Source of the DNA: Flavihumibacter sp.
GTDB lineage: Bacteria; Bacteroidota; Bacteroidia; Chitinophagales; Chitinophagaceae
Direction of reading: 5' to 3'
Assembly: GCA_025455285.1 (NCBI GenBank)
Contig: JALOMU010000165.1
Coordinates: 1 to 5,240, forward strand
Length of the DNA stretch: 5,240 nt
Positions 1-5,240 of the stretch are shown here, piece by piece. The notes under the pieces were generated by a model. It had not been told where the DNA came from and searched no databases. It worked only from the letters and a program-made list of their open reading frames with translations. The position numbers were made by a program, and so were the translations under genes. Each line of letters starts with the position of its first letter. Position 1 is the stretch's first letter.

Positions 1-530
1 GCCAGTTTGGGGATCTGTTTAAAGGCACTACATTAACTGATCTGCATGCAGATGCATCCCATTATACCGTTTTTCGGTTATCCGCCACCGTTTATTCAGC
101 ATTGGCAGGTGTACATCCCAATAGTACGCACCGGCACCAGCTCACCTGCTGGATGCAGCAATTGAATCAGTTGCAGCATCCTGAAACAGGCATTCTCTAC
201 CTGGTGATTGATCAGCATTTGGTGTACATAGCTTTGCACCACGGGGGCTGGAAATTCTTTCAGCAGTTTGAATATCATGCTCCGGATGATGTAAGTTACC
301 TGGTGTTGTCTTTGCTGCAGCAAGCCGGTTTATCACCTGAAACAACACCGGTAGTTTGGTCGGGCTGGATGGACACTTCAAGTGCCCTTTACCTGGATTT
401 ATACAAGTACCTTGGCAAGCTGGAGCTGGCAGTACAACCGGAAAAGCTTCAATTGAATGAACGCCAGTTGCAGGGAATGTTACCTCATTTTTTCACTCCT
501 CTAATGCAGGCAGCGGTATGCGTATCATAA
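1..530 (+). CDS. DUF3822-family protein, C-terminal part (5' partial)
   Basis: An open frame runs from the left edge (first full codon at base 3) to TAA at 528-530, giving 175 residues with the N-terminus missing. A TTG at 102 lies inside the frame, but readable, family-like sequence continues upstream of it, so the gene should be treated as truncated by the window and not as starting there. It resembles DUF3822, a Bacteroidota family of roughly 260-280 residues that I recall as commonly preceding rsmD. The visible features fit: a beta-rich stretch (GILYLVIDQHLVYIALHHGG), then an aromatic/acidic segment (FEYHAPDDVSYLVLSLLQQ) matching the family's 'eD..YYll' region, then VVWSGWMDTSS and a leucine-rich helix. 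There is no signal peptide or membrane segment in the visible part, so it is probably cytoplasmic. Biochemical function is unknown; an actin/hexokinase-like (ASKHA) fold has been suggested for relatives, which I cannot verify here. The 13-nt overlap with rsmD suggests coupled expression. Confidence 0.72.
   Translation, partial: QFGDLFKGTTLTDLHADASHYTVFRLSATVYSALAGVHPNSTHRHQLTCWMQQLNQLQHPETGILYLVIDQHLVYIALHHGGWKFFQQFEYHAPDDVSYLVLSLLQQAGLSPETTPVVWSGWMDTSSALYLDLYKYLGKLELAVQPEKLQLNERQLQGMLPHFFTPLMQAAVCVS
518..530 (+). other. 13-nt overlap of the DUF3822 gene end and the rsmD start
   Basis: The rsmD ATG (518-520) lies ten bases before the end of the upstream gene, whose TAA is at 528-530, and the two are read in different frames. 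No Shine-Dalgarno-like purine run sits just upstream of 518 (the sequence is caggcagcggt). The arrangement fits translational coupling, with ribosomes finishing the first gene and restarting on the second. That is an inference from geometry. Confidence 0.7.
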
Positions 531-1060
531 GTGGAAAATTCGGGGGACGAAAAATAAGTCCGCCTGCCAACATGCCATATACCCGTCCAACAACGGATAT
601 CGCGAAAGAAGGACTTTTTAATATTCTGCAGAACAACATTGAGTTTGAAGGAGCGAAAACACTGGATCTGTTTGGAGGCACCGGCAGTATCAGTTACGAG
701 CTGGCTTCGAGAGGGGCTGCGGAACAGGTGATTGTCGAGAAGGACCCAGCGATGCATGCGTTTATCTCAAAAACTGTGGAGCAGTTGGGACTAACAGAAA
801 CCATCCGGGTAGTTCGCATGGATGTGTTCAAGTATATGGAAAGTTGCACGGATCAGTATGATTTTATTTTTGCAGGTCCGCCTTATGCCCTCACCACCAT
901 TGATGAGTTACCCAAAAAAGTGGTGGAGAAACAATTGCTCAAACCCGGAGGTATGTTTGTGCTGGAACATACGCCGCGTAATAATTACCAGGGATATGAA
1001 TGGTTTGTGCAGGAGCGCAATTACGGAACTACGGTATTCTCTTTTTTCATCAATCGATAG
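518..1060 (+). CDS. rsmD: 16S rRNA (guanine(966)-N2)-methyltransferase RsmD
   Basis: A 180-residue SAM-dependent methyltransferase, close to the usual RsmD length. The family methylates N2 of G966 in 16S rRNA during small-subunit assembly, in the cytoplasm. The N-terminus MRIISGKFGGRKI is the classic RsmD opening and fixes the ATG at 518. RPTTDIAKEGLFNIL (about 23-37) is the conserved RPT(T)D...LFNIL signature. Motif I, the SAM-binding loop, is DLFGGTG at 50-56, and the acidic residue ending strand 2 is E74 (VIVEKD). Motif IV reads AGPPY at 119-123: the position that is normally Asp or Asn in the catalytic [D/N]PP[Y/F] motif is Gly120 (GGT at 875-877). The rest of the fold is intact, so I still call it RsmD, but the substitution could affect activity or be a lineage variant. 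It overlaps the upstream gene by 13 nt and ends 2 nt before the folate gene. Confidence 0.93.
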   Translation: MRIISGKFGGRKISPPANMPYTRPTTDIAKEGLFNILQNNIEFEGAKTLDLFGGTGSISYELASRGAAEQVIVEKDPAMHAFISKTVEQLGLTETIRVVRMDVFKYMESCTDQYDFIFAGPPYALTTIDELPKKVVEKQLLKPGGMFVLEHTPRNNYQGYEWFVQERNYGTTVFSFFINR

Positions 1061-1062
1061 GT

Positions 1063-1635
1063 ATGACGAAAGCTGCATTAAGAGCCGAATTCCTGAAACG
1101 CCGACAGACACTAGCGGATCAGGAAAGGAGTCGCCTGGATGATCTGATCCTGATACGGTTTCAGCAATGGTATTGGCCAGATCAATTACAAACCGTTTTG
1201 TCGTACTGGCCATTAAGAGAAAGAGCAGAACCTAATACTTTTTTGCTGACTGATTTTATGGAATTCAGAATTCCAGAATTACGGTTATGCTACCCTGTTG
1301 TAAACGTCAAATCCTCCACCATGGAAGCGAGGCTGGTGGACATGGATACCGATTACGTGAAAAATCAATATGGAATTGCAGAACCGAAAACCGAAGAGGT
1401 AATAGCGCCTATTGAACTGGACCTGGTATTGGTACCCTTGCTGGCGGTAGATAAACAAGGCTATCGCCTGGGATATGGAAAAGGCTTTTACGATCGCTAC
1501 CTGGCACAGGTAAGAACTGATTGTTATACTCTTGGAATTAGTTACTTTGAACCGGTAGAAGAGATTCCTGAGAGAGATGATTATGATCTGCCATTGAATG
1601 GCTGTATAACCCCGGATGCATTGTATGAATTTTAA
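1063..1635 (+). CDS. 5-formyltetrahydrofolate cyclo-ligase (methenyl-THF synthetase, YgfA/MTHFS family)
   Basis: A 190-residue protein of normal family length. The enzyme uses ATP to convert 5-formyl-THF to 5,10-methenyl-THF, returning a storage or inhibitory folate to the one-carbon pool in the cytoplasm. The diagnostic motif is GYRLGYGKGFYDRYL at 133-147, the phosphate/ATP-binding glycine loop of this family. Other matches are the N-terminal basic helix KAALRAEFLKRRQTL, the AEPNT segment (about 55-59), GIAEPK (104-109) and DLVLVPLLAVD (120-130). I chose ATG 1063 because it follows the rsmD stop by 2 nt and the protein then begins at the family's usual place; the frame is open further upstream, but that would run back inside rsmD. 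The gene is often called fau or ygfA, and in other bacteria sits near ssrS/zapA, a context not seen here. The last 11 nt overlap lpxK. Confidence 0.93.
   Translation: MTKAALRAEFLKRRQTLADQERSRLDDLILIRFQQWYWPDQLQTVLSYWPLRERAEPNTFLLTDFMEFRIPELRLCYPVVNVKSSTMEARLVDMDTDYVKNQYGIAEPKTEEVIAPIELDLVLVPLLAVDKQGYRLGYGKGFYDRYLAQVRTDCYTLGISYFEPVEEIPERDDYDLPLNGCITPDALYEF
1259..1275. repeat. Short perfect inverted repeat inside the folate gene
   Basis: Two 8-bp arms, TGGAATTC (1259-1266) and GAATTCCA (1268-1275), flank a single central A, and a further GAATT follows at 1276-1280. In RNA this could fold as a 6-bp stem with a 5-nt loop. It lies fully inside coding sequence (codons for M-E-F-R-I-P) with no T-run after it, so it is not a terminator. 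It is probably a by-product of codon choice. Confidence 0.5.
1625..1635 (+). other. Overlap of the folate gene end and the lpxK start, with two candidate ATGs
   Basis: The folate gene ends with TAA at 1633-1635. lpxK has in-frame ATGs at 1616 and 1625, giving overlaps of 20 or 11 nt. Neither has a clear Shine-Dalgarno core; the nearest upstream sequence is ataaccccgg. The choice of 1625 rests on the resemblance of the resulting N-terminus to other LpxK proteins. Confidence 0.6.
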
Positions 1636-2701
1636 TTTTCCCTTGCTGAAACCCCTGCGGATGCTGTTGTTTCCGTTTTCACTGGTATACTGGCTGGCCA
1701 TTTTTGTACGCAATAAACTCTATGATGCAAATATCCTGAAAGCTGCAAAGTTTAATATTCCGATTGTATGCGTGGGCAATATTGCGGCAGGAGGAACCGG
1801 TAAATCACCCATGGTGGAATGGATGCTGCGGCAGTTTGAAAAAGAGTTGAAGCTGGCCACACTCAGCAGAGGGTATAAACGCAAAACAAGGGGCTATGCG
1901 TTGGCCAATGACACCACCACAGCATTGGAAATTGGGGATGAACCCATGCAGTTTCACCTGAAGTTTCCGGATGTTTCAGTAGCGGTTGGAGAAGAACGGG
2001 TAGTGGCAGTGCCTTTGCTGCTGCATGATCGGCCGGATACCCAACTGATTGTGCTGGATGATGCATTTCAGCATCGGGCAATTGAGGCGGGGTTGAATAT
2101 TGTGCTAACGGATTACAGCAATTTATACACGCGCGACTGGTACCTGCCAACCGGAGATTTGAGAGATGAAAAGCGAAGTGCAGCCAGGGCAGATATAATT
2201 GTGGTAACTAAATGTCCATTGAATTTAAGTTTGGAAGATGCTGAACAGATTCGGCAGGAATTGAATCCTGCACCCAGTCAGCAGGTGTTTTTTGCGGGTA
2301 TAAGATATGGCAAACCCTATCAGTTGGTATCCAAACAGGAGAAAAGTTTAAGTGCTGATATGGAAATATTATTGGTAACAGGTATCGCGAATCCCAAGCC
2401 ACTCAAACGGTACATGGCCAACCAGGTGAGCAGTTATGAGCAACTGGCGTACAGTGATCATCATATATTCACCATCGACGATATAAAAGAAATCCAGCGA
2501 AAATTCAACCAGTTGGGAAGGGATCAGAAGATGATTCTGACCACTGAAAAGGATGCGGTTCGCTTAATAAAATTCCAGCAGGAGTTGAGGGACTGGCCGA
2601 TCTACGTGTTGCCCATCGAAATGACATTTTTGTTTGATGCCGGGGAGCGGGTTCGCACGATAATCGGTACATTTAGTAAACAGTATTCACCTTCTGCTTA
2701 A
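1625..2701 (+). CDS. lpxK: Tetraacyldisaccharide 4'-kinase LpxK
   Basis: A 358-residue kinase that phosphorylates the 4' position of the lipid A tetraacyldisaccharide precursor to give lipid IVA, acting at the cytoplasmic face of the inner membrane. Residues about 8-28 form a hydrophobic N-terminal helix (LRMLLFPFSLVYWLAIFV) that would anchor it. The P-loop is GNIAAGGTGKSP at 51-62 with K60/S61. GDEP at 104-107 contains the Asp known from Aquifex LpxK as a catalytic residue. DDAFQHR at 145-151 is the LpxK signature, with Ala where many proteobacterial members have Gly. SDHH (277-280) supplies the conserved histidine region, and TEKDAVRL near the end is also typical. I prefer ATG 1625 (MNFNFPLLKP, the usual start in relatives as I recall), but an in-frame ATG at 1616 would add only three residues. 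It overlaps the folate gene by 11 nt. Its presence implies a Gram-negative, lipid A-making organism. Confidence 0.94.
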   Translation: MNFNFPLLKPLRMLLFPFSLVYWLAIFVRNKLYDANILKAAKFNIPIVCVGNIAAGGTGKSPMVEWMLRQFEKELKLATLSRGYKRKTRGYALANDTTTALEIGDEPMQFHLKFPDVSVAVGEERVVAVPLLLHDRPDTQLIVLDDAFQHRAIEAGLNIVLTDYSNLYTRDWYLPTGDLRDEKRSAARADIIVVTKCPLNLSLEDAEQIRQELNPAPSQQVFFAGIRYGKPYQLVSKQEKSLSADMEILLVTGIANPKPLKRYMANQVSSYEQLAYSDHHIFTIDDIKEIQRKFNQLGRDQKMILTTEKDAVRLIKFQQELRDWPIYVLPIEMTFLFDAGERVRTIIGTFSKQYSPSA

Positions 2702-2711
2702 CTATGAAAAA
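2702..2711 (+). promoter_or_regulatory. A-rich 10-nt spacer and translation start region of rnr
   Basis: The only gap between lpxK and rnr is ten A-rich bases (ctatgaaaaa). A-rich leaders just before the ATG are typical of Bacteroidota, which mostly do not rely on Shine-Dalgarno pairing. The spacer also contains ATG 2704, which opens a three-codon frame (ATG AAA AAA TGA) whose stop overlaps the rnr start codon at 2712. There is no room for a terminator or separate promoter here. Confidence 0.5.
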
Positions 2712-4754
2712 ATGAGTAAAAAGAAAGCTTCTTCAAAGAAAAATAAGGCAAAGGGAACTGGTCCTGAATTGCCGGTCGGCAGACTTGATATAACCAGAAG
2801 TGGAATGGGGTTTGTGATCATTGAAGGACTGGAACAGGATATTCTGGTAAAGCCCAACGACTTCAATACCGCCTTACATGGCGATAAAGTAAAAGTACAG
2901 GTTATGCGCTCCTCCGGAAGAGGTGGCGGTCGGCTGCAGGGAATGATCACAGACGTGGTGGAGCGCAAACAGCAAACCTTCCTGGGTAATATAGAACTGA
3001 GTAAAAGTTTTGCATTTTTCATTCCGGAAACAGACAAACCCATGCCAGATATTTATATCCCGCTGGATAAACTGCATGGGGCTGAGAATGGAGCGAGGGC
3101 AGTAGTGAAAATTGTGGAATGGTCGAATAACAAAAAGCCGGTAGGGGAAGTGATGGAAGTGCTGAAAGAAGAGGCGGCCAACGATACAGCGATGAAAGAA
3201 ATCCTGCTGGAAAATGGATTTCCACTTTCCTTTCCGGAAGATGTGCTGGAGGAAACAGCCCGCATACCGGAAACGCTGGATGCAAAGGAGATTGCACAGC
3301 GCAGGGATATGCGGGAAGTGTTGACCTTTACGATAGACCCTATGGATGCAAAGGATTTTGATGATGCCTTATCGATCCAATCGGTGAAAGGGGGATACGA
3401 AATCGGGGTACATATCGCGGATGTGAGCTATTATGTAGAGCCAGATACTGAACTGGATAAGGAAGCTTATCTGCGGGCAACCTCTGTGTATTTACCCGAC
3501 CGGGTGAATCCCATGCTACCTGAAAAAATTTCGAATGAACTTTGTTCTCTGCGCCCGCATGAAGACAAGTTCACCTTTTCAGCTGTTTTCCTGATCAATG
3601 CAAGAGGGGATGTAAAAGAGAGCTGGTTGGGCAGGACCGTGACCCATTCTGATCATCGGTTTACTTATGAAGAGGTGCAGGAGATCATCGAGAATGAAGA
3701 TGGGTTGTACAAAGAGGAAATTCTGCTGCTGAATAAATTCGCGCAACGCATGCGCAAACAGCGATTTAAAAAAGGCGCGATTAATTTCTCCTCACAGGAA
3801 GTTCGTTTCAAACTGGATGAGAACCGAAAGCCGATAGGCATAATGATCAAGGAGAGCAAGGAAGCTCATCAGTTGATTGAAGAGTTCATGTTGCTGGCTA
3901 ACCGCACTGTGGCAGAATTCATCAGCAAGATTGAAGTCAATAAAAAGCCATTGCCCTTTCCGTATCGCGTGCATGATCAGCCGGATGAGGAAAAGCTTAC
4001 ACCCTTTGCAGCATTCGCGCGTAAATTCGGACATACCTTTCAGACCAAATCGCCCGAACAGATTGCAGCATCCTTTAACCAGTTGTTACAGGATGTGCAG
4101 GGCAAGCCCGAGCAGCATGTACTTGAACAATTAGGTATCCGTACCATGGCAAAAGCGGTATATACGACTAAAAATATTGGACACTATGGATTAGGGTTTG
4201 AGCATTATGCACACTTCACTTCTCCCATTCGCCGCTACCCGGATGTATTGGTGCATCGTGTGTTGCAGCAGGTGCTGGATGAACAATACCTGCCGGATAA
4301 AAAGATGGAAGAGAAGTGCAAACATTGCAGTGAGCGCGAAAGGGCAGCGATGGATTCAGAAAGAGCATCCAACAAATACAAGCAGGTGGAATACCTGATG
4401 AATTTCCTGGGGGATGAATTTGATGGTGTGATTAGTGGGGTATCATCCTTTGGTTTCTGGGTAGAAACGGTGGAGCATAAATGTGAGGGATTGGTAAGTA
4501 TTACCAGTTTGTCGGAGTATGATGATTTCCGGCATGTTGAGACGGATTATATGCTGGCAGGCAGGAGATCGGGCCGGACCTTCCGGATGGGAGATAAAGT
4601 GCGGATCAGGGTGGTGGCGGCCAACCTGGAGAAACGCCAGTTGGATTACGAGTGGGTGATCGCAACTGCGATGAAAGAGGAGACCGGCGATGTCAGAGCA
4701 AGAAAGGCAGCAGTTAAAAAAGCAGGAAATAAAAAACAAGGAAAGAAAAAATAA
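2712..4754 (+). CDS. rnr: Ribonuclease R (RNase II/RNB family 3'-5' exoribonuclease)
   Basis: A 680-residue processive hydrolytic exoribonuclease that degrades structured RNA, including defective rRNA and mRNA. Domain order: Lys-rich N-terminal tail (1-16); two OB/cold-shock domains (about 20-82 and 85-150, with GMGFVIIEG and SFAFFIPE); RNB catalytic domain (about 198-540); S1 RNA-binding domain (about 567-647, GDEFDGVISGVSSFGFWVE); Lys/Arg-rich tail (662-680). The four metal-binding aspartates are D209, D215, D217 and D218 in TIDPMDAKDFDDA, with the same spacing as in E. coli RNase II/R. SVYLPDRVNPMLPEKISNEL and TSPIRRYPDVLVHR (503-516, with the catalytic Arg region) are also intact, so it should be active. 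It is shorter than the 813-residue E. coli protein because the N-terminal helix-turn-helix domain is absent. The basic tails and S1 domain favour RNase R over RNase II. The start at ATG 2712 is 10 nt after lpxK; the tail region overlaps a possible early start of rluF. Confidence 0.95.
   Translation: MSKKKASSKKNKAKGTGPELPVGRLDITRSGMGFVIIEGLEQDILVKPNDFNTALHGDKVKVQVMRSSGRGGGRLQGMITDVVERKQQTFLGNIELSKSFAFFIPETDKPMPDIYIPLDKLHGAENGARAVVKIVEWSNNKKPVGEVMEVLKEEAANDTAMKEILLENGFPLSFPEDVLEETARIPETLDAKEIAQRRDMREVLTFTIDPMDAKDFDDALSIQSVKGGYEIGVHIADVSYYVEPDTELDKEAYLRATSVYLPDRVNPMLPEKISNELCSLRPHEDKFTFSAVFLINARGDVKESWLGRTVTHSDHRFTYEEVQEIIENEDGLYKEEILLLNKFAQRMRKQRFKKGAINFSSQEVRFKLDENRKPIGIMIKESKEAHQLIEEFMLLANRTVAEFISKIEVNKKPLPFPYRVHDQPDEEKLTPFAAFARKFGHTFQTKSPEQIAASFNQLLQDVQGKPEQHVLEQLGIRTMAKAVYTTKNIGHYGLGFEHYAHFTSPIRRYPDVLVHRVLQQVLDEQYLPDKKMEEKCKHCSERERAAMDSERASNKYKQVEYLMNFLGDEFDGVISGVSSFGFWVETVEHKCEGLVSITSLSEYDDFRHVETDYMLAGRRSGRTFRMGDKVRIRVVAANLEKRQLDYEWVIATAMKEETGDVRARKAAVKKAGNKKQGKKK
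4674..4692 (+). promoter_or_regulatory. Shine-Dalgarno-like site and alternative rluF start at ATG 4690
   Basis: AAAGAGGAG at 4674-4682 contains a perfect AGGAG core and is followed after 7 nt by ATG 4690, which is in frame with rluF. This is the best ribosome-binding-like match in front of any start here. It lies inside rnr, where GAG GAG simply encodes Glu-Glu, so it may be chance. If used, RluF would gain 23 mostly charged residues and overlap rnr by 65 nt. Confidence 0.4.
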
Positions 4755-4758
4755 GGCA

Positions 4759-5240
4759 TTGGAAGAATCCATCAGTATAAATAAGTTCATCAGTGATACC
4801 GGTTATTGTTCCAGGAGAGAAGCCGATGACCTGATTTTAGCAGGAAGAGTGTTGTTGAATGGGCGTAAGGCCAAACCAGGAAACCGGGTAAAGCCAGGCG
4901 ATGAAGTAGAAGTAGATGGCAGTTTGATTACGCGCAAGCAAAAGGAGAAGCCGGTATATATACTGCTCAATAAACCGGTAGGCATTACAACTACCACGGA
5001 AGAACATGTGGCGGGTAATATTATTTCCTTTCTGAATTATCCCAAGCGGGTATTTCCCATAGGCAGGCTGGATAAGGATTCAGATGGGCTCATCCTGCTC
5101 ACCAATGATGGTGATATTGTAAACAAAGTGCTGCGGGCAGGTAATTCGCACGAGAAAGAATACCAGGTAAGGGTGAATAAACCGATTGGTCCCGGTTTTG
5201 TGGACCAGATGGAAAAAGGCATACCCATCCTGGATACGGT
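4759..5240 (+). CDS. rluF: 23S rRNA pseudouridine(2604) synthase RluF-like (3' partial)
   Basis: The frame is open from rnr to the right edge; 160 complete codons are visible from TTG 4759. RluF isomerises a uridine in helix 74 of 23S rRNA (U2604 in E. coli) to pseudouridine. An N-terminal S4 RNA-binding domain (about 5-52; INKFISDTGYCSRREADDL) is followed by the RsuA/RluB/E/F catalytic domain: ILLNKPVGITTTTE, then RVFPIGRLDKDSDG with catalytic Asp105 (GAT at 5071), then LILLTNDGDIVNKVLRAG and HEKEY (131-135). LRAGN.HEKEY and PILDTV match E. coli RluF closely, which favours RluF over RluB, RluE or RsuA. About 80-130 C-terminal residues are cut off. The start is uncertain: TTG 4759 gives a family-like N-terminus (EESISINKF) 4 nt after rnr, while ATG 4690 has a better ribosome-binding site but overlaps rnr by 65 nt. 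Confidence 0.88.
   Translation, partial: MEESISINKFISDTGYCSRREADDLILAGRVLLNGRKAKPGNRVKPGDEVEVDGSLITRKQKEKPVYILLNKPVGITTTTEEHVAGNIISFLNYPKRVFPIGRLDKDSDGLILLTNDGDIVNKVLRAGNSHEKEYQVRVNKPIGPGFVDQMEKGIPILDT

Noticed and set aside
865..872. TATTTTTG, matching the Bacteroidota -7 promoter consensus TAnnTTTG, inside rsmD
   Set aside because: No TTTG-like -33 element lies at the right distance, and it encodes the conserved I-F-A part of motif IV. A similar TAAGTTTG near 2226 in lpxK also lacks a partner.
1259..1275. Palindrome as a terminator or operator
   Set aside because: It is inside a conserved gene, has no following T-run, and the arms are short; chance codon composition explains it.
1285..1713. 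A 142-codon open frame on the - strand across the end of the folate gene and the start of lpxK
   Set aside because: It is antisense to two confidently identified genes, has no recognisable domain, and its protein is low-information shadow sequence.
3019..3297. Several - strand open frames inside rnr, here and at 2702-3077
   Set aside because: They are shadows of the strongly conserved RNase R coding frame, with no plausible start context or domain.
4731..4756. A-runs at the end of rnr as a programmed frameshift or transcriptional slippage site fusing RNase R to RluF
   Set aside because: rluF is in the +1 frame relative to rnr. The run before the stop (AAG AAA AAA TAA) is not a proper -1 heptamer, and a -1 shift would not enter rluF. 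Slippage by one lost A is possible in principle but unsupported.
1..5240. CRISPR array, tRNA/rRNA gene, insertion sequence, phage or defence system
   Set aside because: No repeat-spacer pattern, clover-leaf, transposase motif or foreign-looking block was seen; the window is filled by six housekeeping-type genes.

Overview
The window is a dense, single-strand stretch of a bacterial chromosome. It carries six genes, all on the + strand, with almost no non-coding DNA. The likely source is a Bacteroidota bacterium, plausibly Chitinophagaceae or a relative. This rests on the DUF3822-like protein next to rsmD, the Bacteroidota-style LpxK (N-terminal membrane segment, DDAFQHR instead of DDGFQHR), a short RNase R without the N-terminal helix-turn-helix domain, moderate GC content, and A/T-rich rather than Shine-Dalgarno-like sequence before most starts. 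The assignment comes from remembered family features, not from a search.

Layout: (1) 1-530, the C-terminal part of a DUF3822-family protein, cut by the left edge. (2) 518-1060, rsmD, 16S rRNA m2G966 methyltransferase, overlapping gene 1 by 13 nt. (3) 1063-1635, 5-formyltetrahydrofolate cyclo-ligase, 2 nt after rsmD. (4) 1625-2701, lpxK, lipid A 4'-kinase, overlapping gene 3 by 11 nt. (5) 2712-4754, rnr, ribonuclease R, 10 nt after lpxK. (6) 4759 (or 4690) to beyond 5240, rluF-type 23S rRNA pseudouridine synthase, cut by the right edge. No gap exceeds 10 nt, and I see no terminator, tRNA, mobile element or CRISPR array, so the six genes look like one co-transcribed, translationally coupled unit whose promoter lies outside the window.

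Three of the five recognised enzymes act on rRNA: RsmD and RluF modify it, and RNase R degrades and polices structured or defective RNA. The other two serve folate salvage and outer-membrane lipid A synthesis. This is a growth-linked housekeeping cluster rather than a defence or accessory island. I found no convincing undescribed system. The points worth a second look are: RsmD has Gly where the catalytic [D/N]PPY motif normally has an acidic or amide residue; the rnr/rluF junction has two competing starts, one with a good Shine-Dalgarno match and a 65-nt out-of-frame overlap; and the uncharacterised DUF3822 partner is fused by overlap to rsmD.
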